DNA of 46,875 nt from Deltaproteobacteria bacterium (lineage in GTDB: Bacteria; Desulfobacterota_D; UBA1144; Nemesobacterales; UBA2774): assembly GCA_029262275.1 (NCBI GenBank), contig JAJCZS010000027.1:1-46875 (forward strand), in the 5' to 3' direction. The position numbers and the translations under genes were made by a program. Below are positions 7,461 through 15,555 of the stretch, piece after piece. The notes beneath the pieces are model-generated. The model worked only from the letters and a program-made list of their open reading frames with translations. It was not told where the DNA came from and ran no database searches. Every line of letters begins with the position of its first letter. Positions within the stretch are counted from its first letter, which is position 1.

Positions 7461-8723
7461 ATGATAAATAGAAAACCTGTTTTTTCTATACTATTAACAA
7501 CATTATTACTGCTTTCATTTTCAACTCTACAATCACTTGCACTATCTTGTCTTCCAACATGCAGCAGCACTGACGGAAGATTCCTAGCGGTAACTGAGGG
7601 CGCTGGTTTTCAAACCTTAACACCAAGCATGCTTAATATAAGAGTAGTGGTACCACCTGACGTTGAAACCTTTCAGATCGGCATTTTTGACGGTGACCAT
7701 CTAAACGGTGCTGGCGGTGAGTTTCACTGGGATACTGGAAATCCACTGATTCCCGGAACATATCTTTATTCTCTAAAGGCTGACCCTGACAGAGACAATA
7801 ATGGTCAACAAATATTTGCTGTTATAGACACGGATCTGCTAAATAACGACTGGGTAGATTTTGAAATTGAGAACAGTCCACTTGCACTAGATGCTGATGG
7901 CAACTATGTCTACACTTTCTCTATCACTCTCACAAATAATGTTTCATCTTCAAATGTATTTAAAATCAGACTGAGTGAAGGGCAATTGGAAATAGACGAA
8001 ATCTTTACATTTATAGCCAATGCATCAAGTGCTTTTGATTTGCCGATTATTTACCCAAACATTGATGGAACTGACATTACAAATCCTGCCAATCTTACCC
8101 CTACTACATATGATGGGACATTCACTTTCTTCTTCAACATTGCCGAGCCTGCAGTTGAGTTAGTATTCTGGGATGGTGATGCAGATCACGGGAACTTTGA
8201 TGGTACAAGTGAAGATACCGATGACCAAAACACACCTAATGTCATTCCTGCTTTTGCCCCACCTGCTGCGGACACCTTGGCTGAGGGAGTAAACATTGCC
8301 AATCCTTTTGACGATACTGACCCCGATGGAGCTTCAGGAACGAACATATTATTTCTTAGATCTCCAGCAGTAACATACAAGATAATATTTCCTGATGGAC
8401 AAGAATTTAGTTCCACCAATCCTTCAGGAAACCGTGAATGGGAAAATTTAGTTTTATCCACTTTGTCTTCTGATCCTAACATTGTGGATTTTACCCCAAC
8501 TTCTATACCCGCAGGGGATTATGAAATTCGTTTTGAAGGTCTAGATATGGGAAATTTCGTCTCTGTTAACCCACTTTTCCCATTGGTATTAAGAGGAGAA
8601 GTAATAGAGGATGATATTACAAAAGAAGTGCCAACGATTTCTGAGTGGGGACTAATCGTTGTTGCAATAGCGATGGCAATTGTTGGTGTTTTAACAGTAA
8701 GAAGAAGACAGCAAGTTTCTTAA
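7461..8723 (+). CDS. Secreted IPTL-CTERM protein, paralogue 2
   Basis: I chose the ATG at 7461 because GGAGGGG (7447-7453) lies eight bases upstream; the longer frame from 7419 adds 14 residues that would spoil the signal peptide. The 420-residue product has a signal peptide ending near Leu-Ala-Leu, then Ser-Cys-Leu-Pro-Thr-Cys-Ser-Ser-Thr-Asp-Gly-Arg-Phe, the same Asp-rich body as paralogue 1, and the same tail (Val-Pro-Thr-Ile-Ser-Glu-Trp-Gly, helix, Arg-Arg-Arg). It is very similar to 5941-7236 along its whole length, so these arose by tandem duplication. It is exported and probably surface-located. The function is unknown. Confidence 0.85.
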   Translation: MINRKPVFSILLTTLLLLSFSTLQSLALSCLPTCSSTDGRFLAVTEGAGFQTLTPSMLNIRVVVPPDVETFQIGIFDGDHLNGAGGEFHWDTGNPLIPGTYLYSLKADPDRDNNGQQIFAVIDTDLLNNDWVDFEIENSPLALDADGNYVYTFSITLTNNVSSSNVFKIRLSEGQLEIDEIFTFIANASSAFDLPIIYPNIDGTDITNPANLTPTTYDGTFTFFFNIAEPAVELVFWDGDADHGNFDGTSEDTDDQNTPNVIPAFAPPAADTLAEGVNIANPFDDTDPDGASGTNILFLRSPAVTYKIIFPDGQEFSSTNPSGNREWENLVLSTLSSDPNIVDFTPTSIPAGDYEIRFEGLDMGNFVSVNPLFPLVLRGEVIEDDITKEVPTISEWGLIVVAIAMAIVGVLTVRRRQQVS

Positions 8724-8726
8724 TTC

Positions 8727-8771
8727 AAAAAAAAATGCCTCCCAGGTTGTAGAAATATAACCTGAGAGGCA
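8727..8771 (-). terminator. Rho-independent terminator of the isomerase-like gene
   Basis: TGCCTCCCAGGTT (8736-8748) pairs with AACCTGAGAGGCA (8759-8771) with one C-A mismatch. A run of nine A at 8727-8735 becomes nine U on the minus-strand transcript, so it terminates the gene at 8802-9125. The hairpin may also help end the plus-strand gene at 8723. Confidence 0.8.
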
Positions 8772-8801
8772 AAACCTAAAATATGACTTTTGCTATAAAG
8801 C

Positions 8802-9125
8802 TTAGTTTTTCTTCTTCAGATCTGTAAGAATTTCTCTTTCCTGAGCAGATCTTGCTTCAAAATCTTGAAGTGGCGTTACTTCCCATTCCATAGCACCCCA
8901 CATAGGCAGTGAACGTAATGTGCGGTCAACATCATCGTGAGAATCTGCCTCTATAATAAACACTAAAGAACGCTCACCAACAGGCACACCACCCACGAGC
9001 GCCCCATCACTCTCAAGCTCTTCAAGCTCATCAAATGCTGGAAGAACAACATTTTCTAATATCTCGGCCGCTTCTTCTGCGGAAAAAAACCCAGGCCCTT
9101 CGGTTCCTGTAACTAGATATTTCAT
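8802..9125 (-). CDS. Muconolactone delta-isomerase-like small protein
   Basis: This 107-residue cytoplasmic protein resembles the muconolactone isomerase (MIase) family, small alpha/beta ferredoxin-like barrels. Visible similarities are the start Met-Lys-Tyr-Leu-Val, a central strand Ser-Leu-Val-Phe-Ile-Ile-Glu-Ala, the segment Leu-Pro-Met-Trp-Gly-Ala-Met-Glu-Trp-Glu-Val-Thr-Pro-Leu and a helical, charged end. Classical family members isomerise muconolactone in the beta-ketoadipate pathway, but no other gene of that pathway is present in the window, so a different substrate or a YCII-type role is possible. An AGGAG site precedes the ATG. It sits alone on the minus strand between two IPTL-CTERM paralogues and ends at a strong terminator. 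Confidence 0.65.
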   Translation of the reverse strand: MKYLVTGTEGPGFFSAEEAAEILENVVLPAFDELEELESDGALVGGVPVGERSLVFIIEADSHDDVDRTLRSLPMWGAMEWEVTPLQDFEARSAQEREILTDLKKKN

Positions 9126-9311
9126 TAAAGATTCTCCTTTTTTGGGAAATTTTAAAAATATATAAAAAGTAATAATATCATATTAAATTGAGACCCAGGA
9201 TATCTCACATAATTACAGCTTAGTATATAGACCATCGCTCTTAAAACTCAATCAAAGCAATTAACGCCTGACAACAGTTTAACTATTCACCATATAGATA
9301 ATTGTCTTTTT

Positions 9312-9340
9312 TTGACATTCGATTTTGATTTCGACATATT
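9312..9340 (+). promoter_or_regulatory. Promoter of third IPTL-CTERM gene
   Basis: TTGACA (9312-9317), 17 bases, CATATT (9335-9340). It matches the architecture before the other two paralogues, including the C-for-T change at the first base of the -10. The leader is about 75 bases. Confidence 0.65.
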
Positions 9341-9419
9341 TATATTTAGAATTACTTCTTTAGTCAGATAGAAACTTATAGATTAAACCAAAATGGATAG
9401 ACTATGCAACAAAGGAGAT

Positions 9420-10703
9420 ATGGTGAAAAATTTAATAATGAGAAATATCTTTACATGTTTATCGGTACTGTTACTAACTCTCTCAATCTCAACGGTACGT
9501 TCCTATGCGCTATCCTGCATGCCGACATGCAGCAGCACTGATGGAAGATTTTTACTGGTAGTTGTTGGAACTGGATTTCAGACACTAACAACCGAAACGC
9601 TAAATATAAGGGTTGTTATCCCCGGTAATCAACAAGAATTCACACTCGGGATTTTTGATGGAGATTCAGAACCTGGGGTAATGCCAACTAGACATTGGGA
9701 TGCAGGTGCGCCGTTTCAATATTCATACGATTTAAAAATAGACCCGGATGAAGACGATAACGGTCCTAGCGTATTAAGTGAGCTTGGAACAAACTTTCCG
9801 GATAATGATTGGCGGGACTTTACACTACCAACTAACGATGCTGCCCGGAATGCCGAGGGAGACTTTGTATACACGCTAACCATTACAGCCCAGGACCCAC
9901 TTAACCCAGCATTCCCTTTTGTTACGAGCAATTCATTTAAGATTAGATCTAGCGGGCTAGTACAAATAAATGAGATATTTACATTTACTGCTTCTATGCA
10001 GACCTTAGATTTTCCTGATTCAGATGCTAGTATTATCTATCCTAATTTAGACACTACAAATGGCTTCGACCCTGAAGATAAAGTAGGTGCAAATTATGAT
10101 GGGACAGTTTGTTTCTTCTTTGACGTTGATGAAGATTCATCAGAGTTAGAATTTTGGGATGGTGATGCTGACAGAGGTAACTTTGACGGAACACAGACAG
10201 ATACGGATGATCCAAACACCCCGAATACTATTCCAGACTTTGCTCCGCTAAGCACCGATGTCGTTGCACAAGGAGTAAACCCACCTATACCATTTGATGA
10301 TGTGAATCCAAGCTTAATAGCTGATCCTTCAGGCTTTAATTTCTTAATATTCCAAGAAGGACCTGTATCATATCTGACTATATTTCCAGACGGTCAAATT
10401 TTCGACAACATTAATCCTTCAGGCAATAGAGAATGGGAGAAGTGGCTAATTTCCACTATAACAGATGACCCCGCTATAGCTGACAGAATGGCCCCTGTAA
10501 TACCTGCAGGTGAGTATCAAGTATGTTTTGAAGGATTGGATATAAACAATTTTGTCTCTCTACGGCCTCTAACCGCTTTTAGAGGAGAAGTTATACCTGA
10601 TGACATTCCTGTACCAACAATGTCAGAGTGGGGATTAATCACTGTTGCTCTATTAATGGCTACTATTGGTATTTTAACAGTAAGAAGAAGACAAAGGATA
10701 TAG
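9420..10703 (+). CDS. Secreted IPTL-CTERM protein, paralogue 3
   Basis: AAAGGAG lies just before ATG 9420 and GTG 9423; either could initiate (GTG has the better spacing, five bases). The upstream ATG at 9393 lacks a ribosome site. The product (about 427 residues) has a signal peptide, Ser-Cys-Met-Pro-Thr-Cys-Ser-Ser-Thr-Asp-Gly-Arg-Phe, the common Asp-rich body and an IPTL-type tail (Val-Pro-Thr-Met-Ser-Glu-Trp-Gly, helix, Arg-Arg-Arg). It is the most diverged of the three and has two extra cysteines in the body (Val-Cys-Phe-Phe-Phe and Gln-Val-Cys-Phe-Glu), where the others have Thr or Ile and Arg. An added disulfide is possible. Exported; function unknown. Confidence 0.85.
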   Translation: MVKNLIMRNIFTCLSVLLLTLSISTVRSYALSCMPTCSSTDGRFLLVVVGTGFQTLTTETLNIRVVIPGNQQEFTLGIFDGDSEPGVMPTRHWDAGAPFQYSYDLKIDPDEDDNGPSVLSELGTNFPDNDWRDFTLPTNDAARNAEGDFVYTLTITAQDPLNPAFPFVTSNSFKIRSSGLVQINEIFTFTASMQTLDFPDSDASIIYPNLDTTNGFDPEDKVGANYDGTVCFFFDVDEDSSELEFWDGDADRGNFDGTQTDTDDPNTPNTIPDFAPLSTDVVAQGVNPPIPFDDVNPSLIADPSGFNFLIFQEGPVSYLTIFPDGQIFDNINPSGNREWEKWLISTITDDPAIADRMAPVIPAGEYQVCFEGLDINNFVSLRPLTAFRGEVIPDDIPVPTMSEWGLITVALLMATIGILTVRRRQRI

Positions 10704-10742
10704 ACTGTAAAAGTTTTAATTCTCTTCAAATTGTCCTGAAAC

Positions 10743-10780
10743 AAAAAATGCCGCTTAAGCTCATAGAGCTTAAGCGGCAT
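10743..10780. terminator. Perfect 15-bp hairpin after paralogue 3
   Basis: ATGCCGCTTAAGCTC (10748-10762) pairs perfectly with 10766-10780 over a three-base loop. Six A precede it, giving a U run only on the minus strand, so it may act in both directions. It begins about 40 bases after the stop at 10703. Confidence 0.7.
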
Positions 10781-11008
10781 AATTATTATGCCGCAACAAA
10801 ATGGGGTTGCCCGTCCCATTGTCACTTAAATGCGGCCAAGGAAATTATTTCAGAATTGTAAATGTCCCCTCTACTATATATAACAACCCATGGAGCCAAA
10901 ATATTCCCAGAAAATTCAGATTATATGTTTTTTAGACGTTAATAGTCTATAAAGATTAAGATGGAAGGTATTAAATTGTAAGTAAGATGGGGAATTTAAG
11001 GAAAAATT

Positions 11009-11076
11009 CCAACATCCTATCCCAAAATCCAAGATGGCGGTAGGTGGAGGGAACGGACCCGGGATAGGGATGTTGG
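11009..11076. other. Long hairpin in a gene-free stretch (10781-11348)
   Basis: CCAACATCCTATCCC (11009-11023) pairs with GGGATAGGGATGTTGG (11061-11076) with one bulged G. The 37-base loop is GC-rich (GGCGGTAGGTGGAGGG) in an AT-rich setting. I see no gene in 10781-11348; other visible items are AT-rich tracts and an ACGTACGT palindrome at 11275-11282. The hairpin could be a small RNA or a decayed mobile repeat. Confidence 0.4.
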
Positions 11077-11348
11077 ATTAGGTAGTCAAAATAACTTAAA
11101 CTTTAATGTATTTCGCTGGTATTAAAATTTATTATTCCCTCTCTATATATATAAACAGTTATAAATCACAAAATATTCCCGAAACGGAAAAATAATTTAT
11201 CAACTAAATTATTTGAGCTACCTAAGTAATAATATTGTAATCACGAAAACCTAAAATACAACAAGTTCATGCGAACGTACGTATGTTATGAATATATATT
11301 AAACAAATTATAAATCAAGCAGATATATAATACATATATTCTTGATTT

Positions 11349-11801
11349 TTATTTCAATTGTGAAGAGATTTTATCCAGACTAATTCGGTAGTGATCTCCA
11401 AACTTTGAGAACTTCTCATCCAACAAAAGCTCATCTATTCGGCTAGAAATACCTGCTTTTTCATCCTCAGAGAATCCAGAGATATTCTGATCGGAGATAA
11501 AAATAGATGCGTAACAGGCAATTTTATCTCCACCATTTATAAATATGTCTGTCAGCATTTTAATAGAACCACTTGATCCTGATTCCCCTAGCACAAAAAC
11601 GCACGCTTCCTGCCATACATGAGAGCGCTCCTCAAATATCTTTTTAAGGCTGTGCCAATTGAGATCAGTAAATCCCCACACAAGGTCTTCTGCTTCACGG
11701 TAATCCTTTTCATACCAATTCTCGCCCGGATGCATATTTCCATTAGCGGTATTTTCTTTCAGGTGTTTATCTAACATATCAGTTGCATCAAGGTTAGCCA
11801 T
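11349..11801 (-). CDS. Uncharacterised 150-residue acidic protein
   Basis: The protein is soluble, acidic and mainly helical by composition, with Trp-rich N-terminal half (Gly-Glu-Asn-Trp-Tyr, Leu-Val-Trp-Gly-Phe, Leu-Asn-Trp-His) and a repeat-like segment (Ser-His-Val-Trp-Gln-Glu-Ala-Cys-Val-Phe-Val-Leu-Gly) that resembles HEAT-like or immunity-type helical pairs. No signal peptide or catalytic motif is visible and I do not recognise the family. A GGAG ribosome site precedes the ATG (complement of 11799-11801). It stands alone, divergent from the polyphosphate kinase gene. Confidence 0.7.
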   Translation of the reverse strand: MANLDATDMLDKHLKENTANGNMHPGENWYEKDYREAEDLVWGFTDLNWHSLKKIFEERSHVWQEACVFVLGESGSSGSIKMLTDIFINGGDKIACYASIFISDQNISGFSEDEKAGISSRIDELLLDEKFSKFGDHYRISLDKISSQLK

Positions 11802-11925
11802 TGCTGTTCTCCGAATTTCGTATTTAAGAGTTGATGATCACTATTTTACACAATTGTTTTGTTTTATTAATATGTTGTAGAGATTATAATAGTCTTAATT
11901 TACAAATACTGGAGTGGAAACCTAA

Positions 11926-12735
11926 ATGGGAAAGAAAAAAGAAGAGAAAATGAACCAGGACAAGCTTGATAACAAGACCTATGAGAAAGAGCTTGAAAAA
12001 TTACAGATTGAGCTTGTAAAACTTCAGGAATGGGTAAAGAAGGAAGGCAAAAAAATTGCCGTTATTTTTGAGGGAAGAGACGCCGCTGGTAAGGGTGGGA
12101 TGATAAAGCGGATTACAGGGCCTCTCAACCATCGCATCTGCCGAGTAGTGGCTCTTGGGGTTCCCACAGAAAAAGAAAAGACCCAGTGGTATCTTCAGCG
12201 CTACGTGCAACACCTACCCTCGGCTGGGGAGATAGTACTTTTTGACCGCAGCTGGTATAACCGTGCTGGAGTGGAGAGGGTTATGGGTTTTTGCACCTCT
12301 GATCAGTACAACGAGTTCTTGCGAATATGCCCGGGGTTTGAAGAAACTTTAATCAGATCGGGTCTCATTCTATTTAAATACTGGCTCGACATAACCCCTG
12401 AGGAACAAGAGGAAAGATTCCAAGAGCGGATAGAGAACCCGATGAAACAGTGGAAGATAAGCCCAATGGATAAATATGCTCGAACAAAATGGTATGACTA
12501 TACCAAGGCTAAGGACGATATGTTCAAGTTTACGGACAAGAAAATCAGTCCTTGGTATGTTGTAGACGCTAATGATAAAAAACGGGCGAGGCTAAACTGT
12601 ATCAGTCACTTGTTAGACCACATACCATATGAAGAAGTGCCAAAAGATAAGATAAAGCTCCCTTCACTTCAAAAGAAAAAGAATTACAAGAGGCCCCGAG
12701 TATTGGATAAAACATTTGTTCCTGAGAAGTACTAA
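11926..12735 (+). CDS. ppk2: Polyphosphate kinase 2 (PPK2 family)
   Basis: A 269-residue P-loop kinase of the PPK2 family, which transfers phosphate between polyphosphate and nucleotides (GDP or ADP to the triphosphate, and back). The Walker A segment Gly-Arg-Asp-Ala-Ala-Gly-Lys-Gly-Gly is at 50-58; the Walker B region is Val-Leu-Phe-Asp-Arg-Ser-Trp-Tyr-Asn-Arg-Ala-Gly-Val-Glu, and the lid carries Pro-Met-Lys-Gln-Trp-Lys-Ile-Ser-Pro. The length and single domain fit class I. It is cytoplasmic. The N-terminal 25 residues are lysine-rich; a second ATG at residue 9 is a possible start, but GGAGTGG upstream of 11926 favours the longer form. TATAAT at 11885-11890 may be its -10. Confidence 0.93.
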   Translation: MGKKKEEKMNQDKLDNKTYEKELEKLQIELVKLQEWVKKEGKKIAVIFEGRDAAGKGGMIKRITGPLNHRICRVVALGVPTEKEKTQWYLQRYVQHLPSAGEIVLFDRSWYNRAGVERVMGFCTSDQYNEFLRICPGFEETLIRSGLILFKYWLDITPEEQEERFQERIENPMKQWKISPMDKYARTKWYDYTKAKDDMFKFTDKKISPWYVVDANDKKRARLNCISHLLDHIPYEEVPKDKIKLPSLQKKKNYKRPRVLDKTFVPEKY

Positions 12736-12801
12736 AAACTTCTTTTTTCCGAGAATTTATCAGTTAAGCTTTAATATATAAACAAAGGAGTGTGAATAAC
12801 T

Positions 12802-13407
12802 ATGAAGAAGAGTTTACTACTATTATTTATGTTTATCATGGGACTTAGCCTTGGAATATCCACTTCATCAAATGCAGATCAGAAAGCAGACATGGAAAAA
12901 ATGAAGGCCGAAGCGATGGCCAAATGGCAGGCATATGCCACACCAGGAGAGGGACATGAAGTTTTGGCCCAATTAGTAGGCGACTGGGATTATACTCTTA
13001 AATATTGGTCATCAGCAGGCGCACCTCCTGAAGAATCTACGGGTGAGAATGAGATCGAGTGGATATTGGGAAAACGCTTCCTGGAAATGGATGTAGAAGG
13101 CACCTCCATGGGGCAGCCCTTTAAGGGAATGGGAATTATAGGTTATGACAATGCCAAGAAACAATACATAAGCACATGGATGGACACCATGGGAACAGGC
13201 ATGATGAGCGCAACGGGCACATATGACGCCAGCTCTAAAACAATGACGGAGACAGGAACATTCAATGATCCTATGTCAGGAGAACAAACTTTTAAAGGTG
13301 TAACGCACTTTGTAGATAAAGATAACTTTACTTATAACATGTATATAAATTCTCCAAGTGGGGAAGAAGTTCTTGTAATGGAAATCAAATATAGTCGAGA
13401 GAAGTAA
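12802..13407 (+). CDS. Secreted DUF1579 protein
   Basis: A signal peptide (about 1-26) precedes a helical stretch and a DUF1579 domain: Leu-Val-Gly-Asp-Trp-Asp-Tyr near residue 58, Gly-Lys-Arg-Phe-Leu-Glu, Gly-Tyr-Asp-Asn-Ala-Lys-Lys-Gln-Tyr, and a repeated Gly-Thr-Tyr / Gly-Thr-Phe pattern. The fold is a lipocalin-like beta barrel found in many secreted bacterial proteins whose function is unknown. The product is probably periplasmic. AAAGGAGTG precedes the ATG with a spacing of about eight bases. It follows the polyphosphate kinase gene by 66 bases and might be co-transcribed with it. It is convergent with the DUF389 gene. Confidence 0.85.
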   Translation: MKKSLLLLFMFIMGLSLGISTSSNADQKADMEKMKAEAMAKWQAYATPGEGHEVLAQLVGDWDYTLKYWSSAGAPPEESTGENEIEWILGKRFLEMDVEGTSMGQPFKGMGIIGYDNAKKQYISTWMDTMGTGMMSATGTYDASSKTMTETGTFNDPMSGEQTFKGVTHFVDKDNFTYNMYINSPSGEEVLVMEIKYSREK

Positions 13408-13421
13408 GTTTTTAGATTTTT

Positions 13422-14450
13422 TTAGAAGTATCCTTGAGACCTTAGTATCGTAGCAACTAATATAATCAGGAGAGCGCTCCATATTAATATTGCTCTTCTT
13501 GTGGCCTTTTCAGCTTTCTTAGTTTCCCACCAGGTCCTTGGCCTAACACCCTTAAAGAAAAAGGTTGTCACAGCAGCCAAGTTGACGCATATGATGTTTA
13601 CAAGCACCAACTGAACTGCCCCCGGGACAAGAGCCATATTGTTTGAGCCAAGAAGCATACCCACCGTTACTGTTGGAGGAAGAAGAGCCACAGCAACCAT
13701 CACCCCTATTAGCGCGCTTGGAAGCCCTTTGGTAAAAGACAATGTGCCGGCCACTCCTGCGGCAAGAGCTATTGCAATATCCCCAAGGCCAACTTGTGTC
13801 CTGGAGGAGAGCTCCCCTATAGTTGGGTCTACGGTGAAGAGAGCGCCTATAACAATTGAGAGCAGTAGTGTTGCAAAGATCCCTGCAATGTTAGCTTTGA
13901 GTGCTCTTCCTATCAGGTCTGTATCGCCAAGCGTTGTACCCAAGGCAAGCGCAATATTTGGCCCCAGCAAAGGGGCTATTACCATTGCGCCTATGATTAT
14001 TGCGACGTTGTCTTTTAGGATTCCAATTGAAGCAACTATTGAGGAAAGAACAACCAGGACAAGATATACTGAGGTTATATTAGCTTTCCCGTCCATATCA
14101 GCATAGAGCTCTTCACGGCTGATTCTGCCAATTGTTGCAGTCTTCTCTTTCTCATTATTTTTTTGCGGTACCTCAGGCTCTTCGTCTTTGTTTGGTTTCT
14201 CTGGTCTTGGAATTGAAGCCTCAACTGGAAGAAGCATTATCCTGAAGTGCTCAGTTTTAGAATATCTCTTCTCAAGTAAGTCTAGTATCTTCTCAGACTC
14301 TTCAGCTTTTACCAATATCTTGATGATTATTTTCTGCCCCGAGATGCTGTCTTCCCATATCTCAATTAGCGGGTGATCCTCAAGCAGCTCTCGAAGCCGC
14401 TCTAGGTTCTCAGTCTCTGGAAGTATGATTTCAATTAGACGAAGGCTCAT
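13422..14450 (-). CDS. DUF389 (TIGR00341) family membrane protein
   Basis: A 342-residue protein with a soluble N-terminal half (about 1-95, alpha/beta ACT-like, followed by a charged Pro/Glu/Lys linker) and a hydrophobic DUF389 domain of about seven helices (from about 125). Typical segments are Asp-Asn-Val-Ala-Ile-Ile-Ile-Gly-Ala-Met-Val-Ile-Ala-Pro-Leu-Leu-Gly-Pro and Val-Ala-Leu-Leu-Pro-Pro. The family sits in the inner membrane and has no proven function; some members are annotated as hydrophobic domain proteins. Start at the complement of 14448-14450. It is monocistronic. The upstream region 14451-14833 also holds a candidate small RNA on the other strand. Confidence 0.88.
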   Translation of the reverse strand: MSLRLIEIILPETENLERLRELLEDHPLIEIWEDSISGQKIIIKILVKAEESEKILDLLEKRYSKTEHFRIMLLPVEASIPRPEKPNKDEEPEVPQKNNEKEKTATIGRISREELYADMDGKANITSVYLVLVVLSSIVASIGILKDNVAIIIGAMVIAPLLGPNIALALGTTLGDTDLIGRALKANIAGIFATLLLSIVIGALFTVDPTIGELSSRTQVGLGDIAIALAAGVAGTLSFTKGLPSALIGVMVAVALLPPTVTVGMLLGSNNMALVPGAVQLVLVNIICVNLAAVTTFFFKGVRPRTWWETKKAEKATRRAILIWSALLIILVATILRSQGYF

Positions 14451-14590
14451 AAATTATCTCAAATAATATAAAGATCTCTAAGACATGATGATCAATTAGA
14501 GTATAAATATCAACTTCTCCCTCAATGCGAGTGCTAATTTTATTTATTTGATATACTGTTTCGACTTTTGTATTTATTTTATTTTGCTAT

Positions 14591-14615
14591 ATACCATTTT
14601 AATAAATAATGGTAT
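14591..14615 (+). promoter_or_regulatory. Inverted repeat overlapping a probable promoter
   Basis: ATACCATT (14591-14598) and AATGGTAT (14608-14615) form a perfect 8-base inverted repeat with a 9-base spacer, a typical repressor or activator site layout. It covers the AT-rich promoter-like region before the candidate RNA. A TTTGCT (14583-14588) with AATAAT (14605-14610) is a weak promoter match. Confidence 0.4.
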
Positions 14616-14619
14616 CATG

Positions 14620-14783
14620 CTCTTGCTGTTTAATTACAGCAACACACGACAACTCAGCAGGAATCAACAACAATTAGCAATTAGCAACCAGAGAAACAAA
14701 TATGTTCCGGAAGATATATTTATTCTCTGATAAGAAATTAGGTAGGGGCCTCTCTTTAGTAAAATAAGGAGGGGCCTTTTTTT
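14620..14783 (+). ncRNA. Candidate small RNA with terminator
   Basis: After the inverted repeat comes a small hairpin TGCTGT/ACAGCA (14626-14643), then about 60 bases of A/C-rich, weakly structured sequence, and a rho-independent terminator at 14747-14783. That order (5' hairpin, open A/C-rich stretch, terminator) is common in trans-acting small RNAs. A 60-residue frame at 14548-14730 overlaps it but has no ribosome site and unlikely composition. Alternatively it is an attenuator leader for the methyltransferase at 14834. Confidence 0.45.
14747..14783 (+). terminator. Rho-independent terminator
   Basis: GGCCTCTC (14747-14754) pairs with GAGGGGCC (14769-14776), one G-U pair, followed by seven T (14777-14783). 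It ends about 50 bases before the methyltransferase start. Confidence 0.8.
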
Positions 14784-14833
14784 ATATCTATTTCACCTCC
14801 CCCATATATCAAATATAATATCTACCTAATCCC

Positions 14834-15547
14834 ATGACTAAACCAGATACGAAAGAGGACCTCTCAACTAAAATATTTGTTAAGAATTGGTCTATTTACA
14901 AAAAGATTATAGAAAATGACAATATGTCTCACAATGCAGGTTATTCAAAACTAAAACAGATAATCTCTTATGAAATGCAAAGACCCTTTTCATTTGTTGA
15001 TTTAGCCTGCGGGGATGCCTATTATTCTTCGAGAGTCTTAAGAGAAACAAATGCTAAGACTTATACCGGGCTTGATATATCAGAGCAGGCACTTTCATTT
15101 GCAAGGGAGAACTTTAGAGACTCTGAAATAAGAGCTGATTTTATAAGAACTGATTTTATTAATTTTGCAGAGCACATAGACCCTGGGGCTGATTTCATAT
15201 GGGTGGGTTTCTCTATGCACCATTTAGAAACTATAGATAAGCTTCAGTTTATGAAAGATGTACGAGAGGTTCTAGCAGATGGGGGCATTTTTATGCTCTA
15301 TGAGCCGATCTTGCTTGAGGGAGAGGATCTAAGCCAATACTACAAGAGATTTAAAGTTACATTTGATAAGTTTTGGAAGGGACTTAATAATGAAGAATCT
15401 GAATACCTGCTTGAGCATGTGAGAGAAACTGAGAAACCCGAAACCACCCGTGACTGGATAGCGCTTGGCAAAGAAGCTGGATTTGAGAATGCAGCGAAAG
15501 TATTTTCTGAACGAACAGGTCTGTATGAAATATTTAAGTACAAATAG
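14834..15547 (+). CDS. Class I SAM-dependent methyltransferase
   Basis: A 237-residue soluble enzyme. Motif I is Phe-Val-Asp-Leu-Ala-Cys-Gly-Asp-Ala (53-61), followed by Gly-Leu-Asp-Ile-Ser (79-83) for ribose binding and the motif IV region Phe-Ile-Trp-Val-Gly-Phe-Ser-Met-His-His. The post-motif Leu-Ala-Asp-Gly-Gly-Ile-Phe-Met-Leu-Tyr-Glu-Pro is typical of small-molecule methyltransferases. The substrate is unknown. The ATG has no ribosome site; TATAAT (14814-14819) ends only 14 bases before it, so the transcript may be almost leaderless, or a later ATG (residue 31) is used. It ends 8 bases from the convergent kinase-like gene. Confidence 0.85.
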   Translation: MTKPDTKEDLSTKIFVKNWSIYKKIIENDNMSHNAGYSKLKQIISYEMQRPFSFVDLACGDAYYSSRVLRETNAKTYTGLDISEQALSFARENFRDSEIRADFIRTDFINFAEHIDPGADFIWVGFSMHHLETIDKLQFMKDVREVLADGGIFMLYEPILLEGEDLSQYYKRFKVTFDKFWKGLNNEESEYLLEHVRETEKPETTRDWIALGKEAGFENAAKVFSERTGLYEIFKYK

Positions 15548-15555
15548 CTCTACAT

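Noticed and set aside
10860-11348. Additional small gene in the intergenic stretch
   Set aside because: No frame with a ribosome site and reasonable composition on either strand.
14548-14730. 60-residue plus-strand frame
   Set aside because: It lacks a ribosome site, crosses a promoter-like inverted repeat, and has an unlikely Leu/Ile/Asn/Gln composition; the RNA reading is preferred.
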